64,000 bases of DNA from Nocardiopsis quinghaiensis (lineage in GTDB: Bacteria > Actinomycetota > Actinomycetes > Streptosporangiales > Streptosporangiaceae): positions 93,840-157,839 of the forward strand of contig NZ_ML703337.1 in NCBI RefSeq assembly GCF_008638365.1. Reading direction: 5' to 3'. The notes beneath the pieces were generated by a model that saw only the letters and a list, made by a program, of their open reading frames with translations, was not told where the DNA came from and did no database searches. Position numbers and translations under genes: made by a program. Each line of letters starts with the position of its first letter. Position 1 is the stretch's first letter. Shown here in pieces: positions 32,397-42,439 of the stretch.

Positions 32397-32705
32397 TCAA
32401 TCCAAAGCATCGCAGTGGCACACACCCACCGCATGCTCCAGCTTGTGGTGCCACTCGGGCTTTAAGATGATCACCTTGCCCCCATGGCCTTCCCTCTGCT
32501 CGGCGATGATTCCCTCATCCTCCTGCTCTAGCAGCTCGTCCGCCCTGTTCTTGAGGAAGGCGTGCGCGTCATCTCGGAACGAGATCATGGTCTTGGACAG
32601 CACCTTGTCAGCCATCGGGTAAGGGAAGTTGATCGTGTCGTCCCCGAGATCTCTGAGAAGAATCTCGTACGGGCCAAGTCCTGGTTCTGCAGCCACCCTG
32701 AACAC
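32397..32705 (-). CDS. hypothetical protein at distal end of CRISPR array 1
   Basis: 102 residues if GTG 32705 is used. Mixed composition with normal charge pattern (GPYEILLRDLGDDTINFPYP; HAFLKNRADELLEQEDEG) argues for a real gene, though third-position GC is modest. No family recognised and no membrane segment. It lies between the array 1 tail and an isolated degenerate repeat, so it may have been inserted into, or captured with, an older array end. Confidence 0.5.
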   Translation of the reverse strand: MFRVAAEPGLGPYEILLRDLGDDTINFPYPMADKVLSKTMISFRDDAHAFLKNRADELLEQEDEGIIAEQREGHGGKVIILKPEWHHKLEHAVGVCHCDALD

Positions 32706-32803
32706 CCCCGTACGAGCTAAGCCTGTTCGCCCATGTTCCCTCGCGGCGCCTCTGCTGAGGGTAACCTCGCGGCCAAGACATGGCCGGACAGGCTGTGCGC
32801 AAC

Positions 32804-35800
32804 CGACTCACCCCCGCTCGCGCGGGGAACACGACCGGCTCGCGTCCCTCGACCTAGATCTCGTCGACTCACCCCCGCTCGCGCGGGGAACACGAACCCG
32901 ACGGGTATACGTCTCCTTGCTCTAGCGGCTCACCCCCGCTCGCGCGGGGAACACACGGTCATCACCCAGGGGTTCGGCCTGGAGGACGGCTCACCCCCGC
33001 TCGCGCGGGGAACACATGCTGCTGGGCTCGCAGTCCGGCGGTGATGACGGCTCACCCCCGCTCGCGCGGGGAACACCGGTTCTCTTCCTCCAGCCCTCGG
33101 ACGCGGGCCGGCTCACCCCCGCTCGCGCGGGGAACACGCATTCCGGGGACGTGCTCGAACTTGGGGATGCGGCTCACCCCCGCTCGCGCGGGGAACACTT
33201 ACCTACCGGTCTAGGTGGGTGGCCTAGCGGCGGCTCACCCCCGCTCGCGCGGGGAACACGGGTCGGTGCCGAACTCGGGGTAGTCCGCGTACGGCTCACC
33301 CCCGCTCGCGCGGGGAACACGCGAAGACCTGGAGCAAGATGTTCGGCTGACACGGCTCACCCCCGCTCGCGCGGGGAACACGAGGCCGCCGTCACCAAGC
33401 GGATGCTGGAGAACGGCTCACCCCCGCTCGCGCGGGGAACACGCGACCTCGGCTGAACCCCCGGGCCGGTGGGCCGGCTCACCCCCGCTCGCGCGGGGAA
33501 CACGTGAGGCCGAGTGGGACTGGCTGGCCCAACGCCGGCTCACCCCCGCTCGCGCGGGGAACACGCCCGCCGCCACCAGGGCCAGCCCTGGCACACCGGC
33601 TCACCCCCGCTCGCGCGGGGAACACCGGCGCGGCGGCTACGACGCCCGGGTGCGCCGCAGCTCACCCCCGCTCGCGCGGGGAACACTCCTATGCCCACGA
33701 GCAACCTCGGGGCTCAGACGGCTCACCCCCGCTCGCGCGGGGAACATCGCAGCGGTCATGGCGTTGCCGCCGACTGAGTCGGCTCACCCCCGCTCGCGCG
33801 GGGAACACCCACCCACGTCGTGGACCACTACGGGCCTGGGCGGCTCACCCCCGCTCGCGCGGGGAACACATCGCCCCGGGCAGGGTGAAGGTTCCGCCGG
33901 GCGGCTCACCCCCGCTCGCGCGGGGAACACCGTCCACACGGGGATTTCGGTGCCGTCCGAGGCGGCTCACCCCCGCTCGCGCGGGGAACACGGACCATGT
34001 GATCGTTCGGGTCCGCCATGCGACGGCTCACCCCCGCTCGCGCGGGGAACACACATGCGCGGCGCACCGGAATTTCGTGGAGAACGGCTCACCCCCGCTC
34101 GCGCGGGGAACACACACCCAGCTCGTGCAGGAGGAGACACAGCTCCGGCTCACCCCCGCTCGCGCGGGGAACACTAGCCCTGCACGATCAGGTCCAGATC
34201 CTGGGCCGGCTCACCCCCGCTCGCGCGGGGAACACGCCGGACGGGGCGACTGGACCACGGCGGGCAACGGCTCACCCCCGCTCGCGCGGGGAACACGCCA
34301 CACCCGACCGGGATTCGCACGCGGCGGGCGGCTCACCCCCGCTCGCGCGGGGAACACACGCCGACCCGCAGAAGCCCGGCGCCGTCACCGGCGGCTCACC
34401 CCCGCTCGCGCGGGGAACACCATCCGACCACGGGCCAGTCCGCGTAGCAGGACGGCTCACCCCCGCTCGCGCGGGGAACACCCATGCGTCACCCCGACGA
34501 GGTGTCGGACGAACGGCTCACCCCCGCTCGCGCGGGGAACACGTTGAACTTCTTCGCGGCGCTCATCGGGTTAGCGGCTCACCCCCGCTCGCGCGGGGAA
34601 CACTGGCCCTGCTCGGCGGCGATCCGGGCGACGGCCGGCTCACCCCCGCTCGCGCGGGGAACACCCCAAAGGGAGCGAATACAGAATGTCGGAGAACGGC
34701 TCACCCCCGCTCGCGCGGGGAACACCGGTCACCTCGATGTCATCCACGGTTGTGTTCCGGCTCACCCCCGCTCGCGCGGGGAACACTCCATCGCCCCCTC
34801 GCGGATGCTCTCGGAGGACGGCTCACCCCCGCTCGCGCGGGGAACACGCGCTGGAGCGGGACCCGGAGCTGCGCAAGCACGGCTCACCCCCGCTCGCGCG
34901 GGGAACACTGCTGGACGGCCTGCTGGACCGGCGCGAAGGACGGCTCACCCCCGCTCGCGCGGGGAACACTTCTCGGCGCCCGCACGTCCGGCGCTGGTGG
35001 CCGGCTCACCCCCGCTCGCGCGGGGAACACGATCTGGGGTCAGTGGCGAGACCGTAGAACACCGGCTCACCCCCGCTCGCGCGGGGAACACGCGCCCTGT
35101 AGCCCACTGACCGGAGTGAACACCGGCTCACCCCCGCTCGCGCGGGGAACACGGTGTGGTTTCTGGGACGGGTCCGCCACCTGGCGGCTCACCCCCGCTC
35201 GCGCGGGGAACACGAATCGCGTGCCTGACGGACCGCCTCGGCGGTCGGCTCACCCCCGCTCGCGCGGGGAACACCTGGGTCTCATCCCAATGGGTGAGGG
35301 AGGCGACGGCTCACCCCCGCTCGCGCGGGGAACACTCGGCCTCAGTGGCCGCCGAGTTGTTGCCCAGCGGCTCACCCCCGCTCGCGCGGGGAACACGCCA
35401 CCGGAGTCAGTCACCGGGCTGCGCCGAACGGCTCACCCCCGCTCGCGCGGGGAACACCACCGAAGGTGATGATCTGACGCCACCGCATGCGGCTCACCCC
35501 CGCTCGCGCGGGGAACACGTGGCAGACAGGTTCTGCTGGGTCTGGTTGATCGGCTCACCCCCGCTCGCGCGGGGAACACCCCACCCAGGAAGCCGCCGAG
35601 AAGTACACCGGCGGCTCACCCCCGCTCGCGCGGGGAACACTACAACCATCGCGGCAGCAAGTTCGCAGACACCGGCTCACCCCCGCTCGCGCGGGGAACA
35701 CGGGACCCGCCAGTCCTGCCCTGCCTCGGGTGGTGGCTCACCCCCGCTCGCGCGGGGAACACAACGCATCCCGGAGCACCGCATGGTAATGGAACGGCTC

Positions 35801-36067
35801 ACCCCCGCTCGCGCGGGGAACACCTGCCCGACGGGTGCATCGGCGCCGTGACCACCGGCTCACCCCCGCTCGCGCGGGGAACACGGGGCCCTTCGTCATG
35901 CCGTGACCCGCGTCTTCGGCTCACCCCCGCTCGCGCGGGGAACACCACCGGAGTGGGGGCTTCGCTTCGTCGAATCACGGCTCACCCCCGCTCGCGCGGG
36001 GAACACATGAGCGCCGGGATGGAGCGCTCCTCCCGGTCCGGCTCACCCCCGCTCGCGCGGGGAACAC
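32804..36067 (-). CRISPR. type I-E CRISPR array 1 (54 repeats, 53 spacers)
   Basis: Counted by eye: 54 repeats with a 61-bp period (29-bp repeat, mostly 32-bp spacers). On the transcribed minus strand the repeat is GTGTTCCCCGCGCGAG followed by CGGGGGTGAGCCG, with a CCCCGC/GCGGGG hairpin and a GTGAGCCG handle. Leader side is at 36068, beside cas2. The two distal repeats (32804, 32866) have GAGTC in place of GAGCC, and single-base variants occur near 33659 and 33747. Orientation follows from handle position, leader match and distal decay. Confidence 0.97.
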
Positions 36068-36113
36068 ACTTCCTGACCTGCACATCTACGAAGGCGTTGT
36101 TATTTCGTTACCT
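36068..36113 (-). promoter_or_regulatory. array 1 leader, overlapping the cas2 3' end
   Basis: Read on the minus strand, AGGTAACGAAATAACAACGC ends 25 bases before the first repeat, and TCAGGAAGT directly precedes it. The same blocks occur before array 2 (AGGTCACAAAATTGCAACGC and TCAGGAAGT) at identical spacing: CAACGCC starts 32 bases before the repeat in both. In array 1 the first block is the coding sequence for the last nine residues of Cas2. Confidence 0.75.
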
Positions 36114-36409
36114 TCCAGGCCAGATGTACTTGCCATTGCTCCGAAAGCAATTAGCGTCAGACCATCGAAGTCGGCTGGACGACGTCGACGCTGACCTGCA
36201 GTCCGCACCTCAAAGCCTTGCTCGTTGTCAGCAGGGTAGAGAAGCACAGCCACCCCATCAGCCACACATGCGCTGGTTGCATCCCACAGCTCGTCTCGTA
36301 CGCGGGCGGAAACAGTACCCACATAAAGCTCAGGCGTGACCTCCAACAACCATCGTGACAATGCACCCCGAAGGTGGTCAGGCACAGCAGTGGCGCTGAT
36401 GGCGATCAT
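36086..36409 (-). CDS. cas2: Cas2, type I-E
   Basis: 107 residues from ATG 36409 (MIAISATAVPDHLRGALSRW); a TTG nine bases upstream is less likely. The sequence LLEVTPELYVGTVSARVRDE and EQGFEVRTAGQRRR match the Cas2e family (ferredoxin-like fold, spacer integration partner of Cas1). Last gene of the cas operon, 52 bp after cas1. Its final codons coincide with the conserved leader block of array 1, and its stop is only 18 bp from the first repeat. Confidence 0.92.
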   Translation of the reverse strand: MIAISATAVPDHLRGALSRWLLEVTPELYVGTVSARVRDELWDATSACVADGVAVLLYPADNEQGFEVRTAGQRRRRPADFDGLTLIAFGAMASTSGLEGNEITTPS

Positions 36410-36461
36410 GTTCGCCAAACCGGATCACCTTCTTCTCCCTCGGTATGGACGAAACACGTGG

Positions 36462-37427
36462 TCACCATTCGTCGGGGCTGTGGTTGATCGCTCCGGGAAC
36501 CGCACCAGAGATGGGATCCCACAGGTCCACGATCTGTTCTTCGAGGTCGGGTGGTGACACGTCGGAGCCAGGAACAAGGAGCCGTTGGATGTCGGCCACG
36601 ATACGCGGTAGGAGTCCGAACAGACGTAGGCCTTCTCGGAACCCCACTCGCGCCTGTTGCTCGGGATTGGTCGACGCATGCAGGGAGAAGGCCAGGGGAA
36701 TCGTCAGCTCGGCTTTGTACAGGTCAGCAATATCGTAAACGAAGGCCTGCTGGTTACCGCTATGAACGAACCCCAGAGCCGGGGAACACCCCAGAGCGAA
36801 GACAGCCGCGTGCACGATGCCGTACAGACAGGTGTTGGCCGAGGAGAGCGCGCGGTTGACCGGATCCTGGTCGTCCCAGTCCTCAGGATTGTAGGAGCGG
36901 CGGAAACGGCTGAGCTTATACTGCTGTGCCAGAAGCCGGTACATCGCCTTGACCCGTTGGCCCTCCATCCCCCGCAGTTGGGCGATGGAGGTCTCACCTT
37001 GCACGGTTCCTGCTCCGAAGCGTTGCTCGTACATGCGCCTGGCGATCGCCAGGCGCTGTTCGTCATCAGCCCAGGCACGGGCTTGGTGTTCCAGCCAGGT
37101 GGTACTCAGCGAACTGGGCACCATGGCCGAGTAGCAACGCACTCCTCCAGAACCACTGATGAGGACCGTGGTGCCGTGGCGGGAGAAAGTGGTCATGGCT
37201 CGGGCTGTGATGGAGGTCCCCGGACCCAGAAGGACACAACTGAGCGCCGCCGTGGGCAGGTACACCAGTTCCTTGCCCCGTTGCTCGGTTTCAACCTGGG
37301 CGCATACTCCCGTGTCGTCCTGATAGACACGCACGATGTCCAAGTAGAGGAAGGATAGGGAGTCCGCGATCCTGGGAAGCATCGCCACGGTCGGCGCGGC
37401 CAGGCGTTGCCGAGCGCTCTTGCTCAT
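36462..37427 (-). CDS. cas1: Cas1 integrase, type I-E
   Basis: 321 residues from ATG 37427 (MSKSARQRLAAPTVAMLP); the start overlaps the cas6e stop. Metal ligands of Cas1 can be placed: Glu in RGMEGQRVKAMY (~140), His in LGFVHSGNQQ (~208) and Asp in VYDIADLYK (~220). Length equals the E. coli type I-E protein. Acquires spacers with Cas2. Confidence 0.95.
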   Translation of the reverse strand: MSKSARQRLAAPTVAMLPRIADSLSFLYLDIVRVYQDDTGVCAQVETEQRGKELVYLPTAALSCVLLGPGTSITARAMTTFSRHGTTVLISGSGGVRCYSAMVPSSLSTTWLEHQARAWADDEQRLAIARRMYEQRFGAGTVQGETSIAQLRGMEGQRVKAMYRLLAQQYKLSRFRRSYNPEDWDDQDPVNRALSSANTCLYGIVHAAVFALGCSPALGFVHSGNQQAFVYDIADLYKAELTIPLAFSLHASTNPEQQARVGFREGLRLFGLLPRIVADIQRLLVPGSDVSPPDLEEQIVDLWDPISGAVPGAINHSPDEW

Positions 37428-38077
37428 CGGGGGCCTCGTGCGGGGGCGAGGCTGAGTAGCCCGCATCCGTAGGCCTTGCCGCGGCCGATGCCGGCGATGG
37501 TCCGTTCTCGGAGCAGGTCGGCGTCGTTGATCTGGGCGGTGCCTTCGAAGAGGGTGCGGGCGTGGCGGATCTTGTGACGTCCTTCCTTGCGTTCGCCACG
37601 TGCGGCGTCCAGCGCTTGGGAGTCGAGCGAGTGGACGGTGAGCCCTGAGGCCTCGGCTTGCCGTGCCCACCATTCGTCGGCCGCCGCGCCCATCAGGGGG
37701 ACGACGGAGTTGACATCGTTCTTCGCCCTGGTGGTGTGTCCAGGGCGGCGCACGGCGTTGGCGGCGATGCGGTAGCGCACGTGACGGCCAGGTTCGAGGG
37801 CGTCCAGGAGTGGGCTGAGGTCCTTGGTCTGGCCGGTGCCGTAGTGCGTGGGCAGTCGGCTCAGGTCGGGTTCGGTGTTGCTCTGCAGCAGGACCTGTGG
37901 TCCGCCGGGTGTGTCCTCGGCCCGGAAGAGGACGCCGAAGGTCCGTCGGGCCTCCTGGCCGGCCCCGTCGGGGAAGAGGGACATCAGCCGGTGATGCATG
38001 CCCACGGCGCTGCCCAGGTCGCGGCGTGCCTCGCGTGAGCGCAGGTCAGGCTGGATCCGCGTGATCCAGTGCGTCAT
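37424..38077 (-). CDS. cas6e: Cas6e (CasE) crRNA endoribonuclease
   Basis: 217 residues from ATG 38077 (MTHWITRIQPDLRSREAR). Catalytic-His region GMHHRLMSLFPDG near residue 24 and the C-terminal glycine-rich loop GIGRGKAYGCGLLSL are as in CasE. It cuts each repeat at the 3' base of the hairpin, leaving the GTGAGCCG handle. Four-base overlaps with cas5 and cas1. Confidence 0.93.
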   Translation of the reverse strand: MTHWITRIQPDLRSREARRDLGSAVGMHHRLMSLFPDGAGQEARRTFGVLFRAEDTPGGPQVLLQSNTEPDLSRLPTHYGTGQTKDLSPLLDALEPGRHVRYRIAANAVRRPGHTTRAKNDVNSVVPLMGAAADEWWARQAEASGLTVHSLDSQALDAARGERKEGRHKIRHARTLFEGTAQINDADLLRERTIAGIGRGKAYGCGLLSLAPARGPR

Positions 38078-38946
38078 CGGCTGATCCTTCCGTCCTCTGT
38101 GGTGCTGTACTCGCGCAGATAGGACTCGACGGCTTCCAGGTACGGCAGGCCCAAACCGCCGCACAGACGGGCGGCCACCTGTAGTTCTCGCTGGTAGAGC
38201 GGACGTGTGCGGTAGGAGCGGTGGTGGGTGTGGAAGGTGCGGGGGTCGTCGTCGATCTCGCCCACGGGGTCTGCACCGTTGGCCACGTGGGTGTCGGCCT
38301 GGCGGCCGACGGCTCCGGCCATACGGGTATCCAGTGGCGCGTCCCCGTAGAAGAGCACGTGTGTGTGCTCCACCGTGCGGGCGGAGGCAGGGATCGCACG
38401 GTGCAGTGGCAGATAGGTCAGGTGCCACCAGGGAGTGCGGGTGTGGCCCAGGAAGAAGGGTCCGGTGGGTGGGCAGGAACGTCGCCCCAGGTAGGGCGCC
38501 CAGGTGGGTGCGTCCAGGGCCTGGGCGCAGGCGCCGATCAGGTCGCTGTGGTCGCTGGTACCGGTGACGGCCACGGTGAATGCGGCGTCTTGGAGGTAGT
38601 AGCGATGGGAGAGCAGAGTGGCCTGCTTGGTGCCGCGCTTCTTGCCCTCGGCCGTGGTGACGGTCTCCTTGGCCGGTAGGCCGCCCCCAACAGTGTGCAG
38701 GTCGCGGAGCAGGTGCCCGGAGCGGTCGACTCGCACGGTGAGTGAGAGCTGGGTGAGGTCGTCGATGGGGGCACCGCGGGGGCGGCCGAGGGCGGAGCTG
38801 ATCATGCCCAGGACGCCGGAGCGGGTGGGGAAGGCCGCGGTGTCGCGTTCGTTGTAGTGGCTGCGTTGTCCCCAGGACTGCAGTGGGCCGGACAGGTGCA
38901 GCAACAGTCCCGGAACCTGCTCGTCGGTGGGTTCGGGCTCGCTCAT
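38074..38946 (-). CDS. cas5e: Cas5e (CasD), Cascade subunit
   Basis: 290 residues. N-terminal RAMP motif GLLLHLSGPLQSWGQRSHYN and the FPTRSGVLGMISSALG stretch are typical of Cas5e, which holds the crRNA 5' handle. Somewhat longer than the E. coli protein owing to the C-terminal part (~225-290). Overlaps both neighbours by four bases. Confidence 0.93.
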   Translation of the reverse strand: MSEPEPTDEQVPGLLLHLSGPLQSWGQRSHYNERDTAAFPTRSGVLGMISSALGRPRGAPIDDLTQLSLTVRVDRSGHLLRDLHTVGGGLPAKETVTTAEGKKRGTKQATLLSHRYYLQDAAFTVAVTGTSDHSDLIGACAQALDAPTWAPYLGRRSCPPTGPFFLGHTRTPWWHLTYLPLHRAIPASARTVEHTHVLFYGDAPLDTRMAGAVGRQADTHVANGADPVGEIDDDPRTFHTHHRSYRTRPLYQRELQVAARLCGGLGLPYLEAVESYLREYSTTEDGRISR

Positions 38947-40106
38947 CGCTGCTGCTCCGGGGGAAGGGCTGCGTCCACGGCGGAACTGATCAGATCCAGC
39001 AGGGAGTCCGTGTGCTGTCCCAGCCCTTCCACCTCGTCAGTGTGGGTGCCGGCCCATGCGGTCTGCAGTAGCCCGCGCCCGCCCAACAGGCGGTGTGCTG
39101 CTGCCGCGTACTTCGAGAGTTGGGTGATGGAGGGCTTGGCGAAGCCTCCATCCCTGCTGGCCATCACCGGCTCCTCGAAGGCGGCGGCGTAGGAAACCGG
39201 GCGGTCGGAGCGCACCGCGATGTGAGCCACGTCGGGGATGGTGTGCGGGGCGGTCGCGGTCTTCTTCGCCTGGGGGATCGACAGCATGAACGCCTCCAGG
39301 AAGGCGGCGGCCAGCTCCCGAGCCGAAGCACGGTCCCCCTGTAGGTTGCGCAGCAGGTCGTCCAGGTCCACGGTCGCGTACCGGTAGAACACGCCCGCGC
39401 TGAACTCGGTGTTGCCCATGTGCGCGCTGCCGGTGGTGTCGCCCCAGGCGTCGGTGATGTCGTCCACGGCGGCAAAGTAGTCGAGTTCGGTGTCCGTGGC
39501 GTGGGTGGTGAAGGCGTGTGCCGCCTGCACGGCGCCGTCCACGCCAGCGCTGTCGACTTCGGCGAGCATGCGTCCGAAGAGGTGGATGACGCCGTTGGTG
39601 GAGCGCAGCACCGCGTCGATGTCGTCCTTGGGCAGGACGCTCTTGCCCCCCTTCTTCATGTTGGGGGCGGCTTCGAGGGTGGCGCGGTGTGTCTCGGCGA
39701 GGTCGGCGAGGTCGGTGATCGCCGGGGCGGGCACGTAGACCATGGCGTTGGTGGACCAGGCGGGGACTTCGTCGCTGGGCGGATCGGCCTTGATGCTGGA
39801 TCCGGTCGCGATGTGCTGGCCCGCGCGGCGGGCCAGGTCCTCGGGCCACTGGCGGTCTTCGATCAGGACTCGTTCCACCGCTTCACCGATACGGCGCGTG
39901 CGCACCGCCGCCTGGCCGGTGAGCCGCTGGAAGTCGGCTCGGGTGGCCCGCTTCCAGCTCTGGCTGCTGACCCGGGTACGTGTCCTGCCTCCGAAATCGA
40001 CCTGTTTGACGGAGTTGGTGTCATCGCGGTTCAGGTTCGCGTAGGGGACGCTCTGAAGGAGGTGGATGTCGATGAAGCGTCCGGAAGCATACGAGGCTCG
40101 CTGCAT
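38943..40106 (-). CDS. cas7e: Cas7e (CasC), Cascade backbone
   Basis: 387 residues from ATG 40106 (MQRASYASGRFIDIHLLQ), with GAGAG upstream; a start at 40130 is less likely. The family signature FIDIHLLQSVPYANLNRDD, then FGGRTRTRVSSQSWKRATR, is unmistakable. Six copies line the guide in type I-E Cascade and kink every sixth base outward, relevant to the CreR-like RNA described below. 63 bp separate it from cse2. Confidence 0.95.
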   Translation of the reverse strand: MQRASYASGRFIDIHLLQSVPYANLNRDDTNSVKQVDFGGRTRTRVSSQSWKRATRADFQRLTGQAAVRTRRIGEAVERVLIEDRQWPEDLARRAGQHIATGSSIKADPPSDEVPAWSTNAMVYVPAPAITDLADLAETHRATLEAAPNMKKGGKSVLPKDDIDAVLRSTNGVIHLFGRMLAEVDSAGVDGAVQAAHAFTTHATDTELDYFAAVDDITDAWGDTTGSAHMGNTEFSAGVFYRYATVDLDDLLRNLQGDRASARELAAAFLEAFMLSIPQAKKTATAPHTIPDVAHIAVRSDRPVSYAAAFEEPVMASRDGGFAKPSITQLSKYAAAAHRLLGGRGLLQTAWAGTHTDEVEGLGQHTDSLLDLISSAVDAALPPEQQR

Positions 40107-40169
40107 GGGGGTTCTCTCTTTCGCGTGCACGGATGTGGTGGTGAAGCGGTGTCGGTACCGGGGGTGCCG

Positions 40170-40853
40170 TCAGGCTTGGGGGGCCGGGTCGGCTTCGGTG
40201 TCGGCCTGTTGGGCGGCGTCACGGTCGGCCTTGAACCGGGTCTGGTAGAAGTCCTGGAGCCAGCGCCTGGAGATGTCGCCGCGGTAGCGGCGCCAACTCC
40301 GAAGATCGGTGATCAGGCGGGCGTAGTCGATCGGTGCGTCGGCGCCTTGGAGCTGACGGATGGTGGCGGGCAGGTGCCGGTGCAGCCCCTCCGCGCTCTG
40401 CTTGGTGAGCAGGTTGATACGGGTTTCCGCAGCGCTTTCGCGGAGCCCTTTGCGGGTGCCCGAGGCGACCGCGTCGGCCAGGGTGTGTCCCAGGCTCTGT
40501 CCGTAGCGACCGGAGGTGGTCGCGTCGGGTCCGAAGCGTTTTTGGGCGGTGTGGATCTGGTCCTTGGACAGCAGCGCGATCATGGACGCGGCCGCGTAGT
40601 AGGCACGTTGAACATCGGGCTTGTCCATGGCCCAGGTGGGGAGCAGGGGAGCGACGATGGCGTGCATGCGCGGGACCCGGTCCAAGGGCTTGCCGAGCCC
40701 GCTACGTAGGGCGGCCCGTGCTCCCCTGTCTTCGGCGCAGCGTTCCATGATCTTGTCGACGAAGGCTCGGGCGGCCTGCATCTGTTCGGGGACTGCAGAA
40801 TTCGTCTGGCTGGCGGGCTCGCCCACGACGGCGGGTGAGGGGTGGTCGCTCAT
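40170..40853 (-). CDS. cse2: Cse2 (CasB), Cascade small subunit
   Basis: 227 residues from ATG 40853 (overlap with cse1 stop). All-helical; RAALRSGLGKPLDRVPRMHA near residue 47 and LITDLRSWRRYRGDISRRW near 195 match the CasB/Cse2 family. The C-terminal tail (DRDAAQQADTEADPAPQA) is an acidic extension. Confidence 0.93.
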   Translation of the reverse strand: MSDHPSPAVVGEPASQTNSAVPEQMQAARAFVDKIMERCAEDRGARAALRSGLGKPLDRVPRMHAIVAPLLPTWAMDKPDVQRAYYAAASMIALLSKDQIHTAQKRFGPDATTSGRYGQSLGHTLADAVASGTRKGLRESAAETRINLLTKQSAEGLHRHLPATIRQLQGADAPIDYARLITDLRSWRRYRGDISRRWLQDFYQTRFKADRDAAQQADTEADPAPQA

Positions 40854-42409
40854 GTGGTCCTTGCCTTCTTCTTGGGGCGGCCCCCGTACAGGTCGATACG
40901 GGCTGTCTCCCGTGCGCGTGCGCCCCGTGCGGTACTGGCGGCGGGAGCGGTGACCTCTTCGTAGGTGCGTTCGGCGATACGGCGGAAGGAGGCGGACATG
41001 CCGTCCCAGTTGCGTGTGCGCAGCCGTCGCCAGAACTCGGTCTCGGCGGCGGGCCAGTAGCGTGCGGCTGCCTGGCGGGACCAAGAGCAGGTGCTGATCT
41101 TGGCGGCGTCGCTGTACAGGGCCCAGGCCCGTTTGGTGGCGGTGTCGAGCCTGCGTCCGGTCAGTTCTCCCAATCGCTGCATGTGGCCGACGTGGCGGGT
41201 CTGTTGAACGTCCCCGTCGCGTCGTTCCATCAGGTCCAGCACCGGGGGTGTGGAGGCTGAGACGAACTGTCGGTCCTTGGCCTGGCCGTCCTGGTCGAAA
41301 CCCAGCGCTCTGACCTTCATGGTCATTGAGGGCGTCTCATCCAGAAGTTCGATGGCGGTGGAGAAGATCCGTGGCCGTTGGGCCTGCCGATCCCCCACCG
41401 GAGCCTTGTGCAACAGGGCGTCCAGGTCACGCCACAGGGCCCGGTCGGACTCGGCGGGTCGTGGGTAGGGGTTGCCCTCCTTGCTGACCTGCCAGATGAG
41501 GTAGTCGTCTCCGCGAGGCAGCTTGTTGCGGTAGGCCCAGGTGACGTAGGAGTCCTGGGTGTGTTCCCCGGTCTGGTCGGGCACCAGCAGCAAGGCGTGC
41601 TGGGAGCGCGCGGTCAGGCTTGAGCAGGGCCCGGTCACCAGTTCCCGCGGCAGGAGGGGGTCGGGCAGGTCGTGCCACTCCCAGGGGCACAGGTCGGTGT
41701 CAGGGTCGACCGTGATGGAGGGACGCGGGAGCCCGGCCAGCAGGGTCTCGAACAGCGACTCGCCTTCGGGGTGGTAGGACAGGGTGCCGCGCAGGGGTCC
41801 GGCATTGGTGTTACCTGCGCTGACCTCGCCGACTTTGCGTACGGCACATGTACCGGAAGGCCCGTAGTAGTTCCAGACCAGCAGATGGAGCAGGGCCTGA
41901 TCCGAAGTGGGAAGTGTCGGGTCGTGAGGGCTGGCGTGTGAGAACCACGAGTGGTTGCCGCCAGAGGGGCGGGTAGTGATCAGTTTGTTGACGCCGGCTG
42001 GTTTCGTGCACTGTTCGCTCAGGCGAGGATCTTGGAGGAACGGCCGCTCAGGATGGTAGAGCCAGAGGCGGTCGGAGTACCGGTTGAAATACTCGTCGAT
42101 GTGCTCCTCGGAGAAGCGTCCGCTGTCGAGAACCTCGAAGCGCCGGTCATCCCATGCCTTCCCGTCCCTGTCAGCGGCTTCCCGGTGGTCGAGTCGGGTG
42201 ATGCGCAGGGCGAGCGCGTACAAGATCCGCATCAGGGCGGACGCCGCGGGAGGCAAAGGAACAGCCAAGCCCTTGATGTCGTGGGCGTGAACAAGGAGAT
42301 CCCTGATTCCTACGCGTTCTGGACGGTCTCGTGACAAGGCGTTCGAGCGCCACCGGACGGGCGCACAGGGTTCCGTTGGCAGATGGTAGAGCCTGTCGAT
42401 CGAGGTCAT
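40850..42409 (-). CDS. cse1: Cse1 (CasA/Cas8e), Cascade large subunit
   Basis: 519 residues from ATG 42409 (MTSIDRLYHLPTEPCAPVRW), preceded by GGAGGTGCG; a frame start at 42454 lacks such a site. YHPERPFLQDPRL near residue 110 and DQALLHLLVWNYYGPSGTC near 165 are conserved in Cse1, the PAM-reading subunit. First gene after the 199-bp gap that separates it from cas3, so it should have its own promoter, where the CreR-like unit and its target are found. Confidence 0.93.
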   Translation of the reverse strand: MTSIDRLYHLPTEPCAPVRWRSNALSRDRPERVGIRDLLVHAHDIKGLAVPLPPAASALMRILYALALRITRLDHREAADRDGKAWDDRRFEVLDSGRFSEEHIDEYFNRYSDRLWLYHPERPFLQDPRLSEQCTKPAGVNKLITTRPSGGNHSWFSHASPHDPTLPTSDQALLHLLVWNYYGPSGTCAVRKVGEVSAGNTNAGPLRGTLSYHPEGESLFETLLAGLPRPSITVDPDTDLCPWEWHDLPDPLLPRELVTGPCSSLTARSQHALLLVPDQTGEHTQDSYVTWAYRNKLPRGDDYLIWQVSKEGNPYPRPAESDRALWRDLDALLHKAPVGDRQAQRPRIFSTAIELLDETPSMTMKVRALGFDQDGQAKDRQFVSASTPPVLDLMERRDGDVQQTRHVGHMQRLGELTGRRLDTATKRAWALYSDAAKISTCSWSRQAAARYWPAAETEFWRRLRTRNWDGMSASFRRIAERTYEEVTAPAASTARGARARETARIDLYGGRPKKKARTT

Positions 42410-42439
42410 CGCACCTCCGAGGGGTGGACTAGAGTCGGA

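Noticed and set aside
32629..36339. Long plus-strand reading frames through CRISPR array 1 (up to 483 residues)
   Set aside because: They consist of translated repeats (the SPPLARGT and PARAGNT patterns) and arise because the 61-bp period and GC-rich repeats lack stops; they are not genes.
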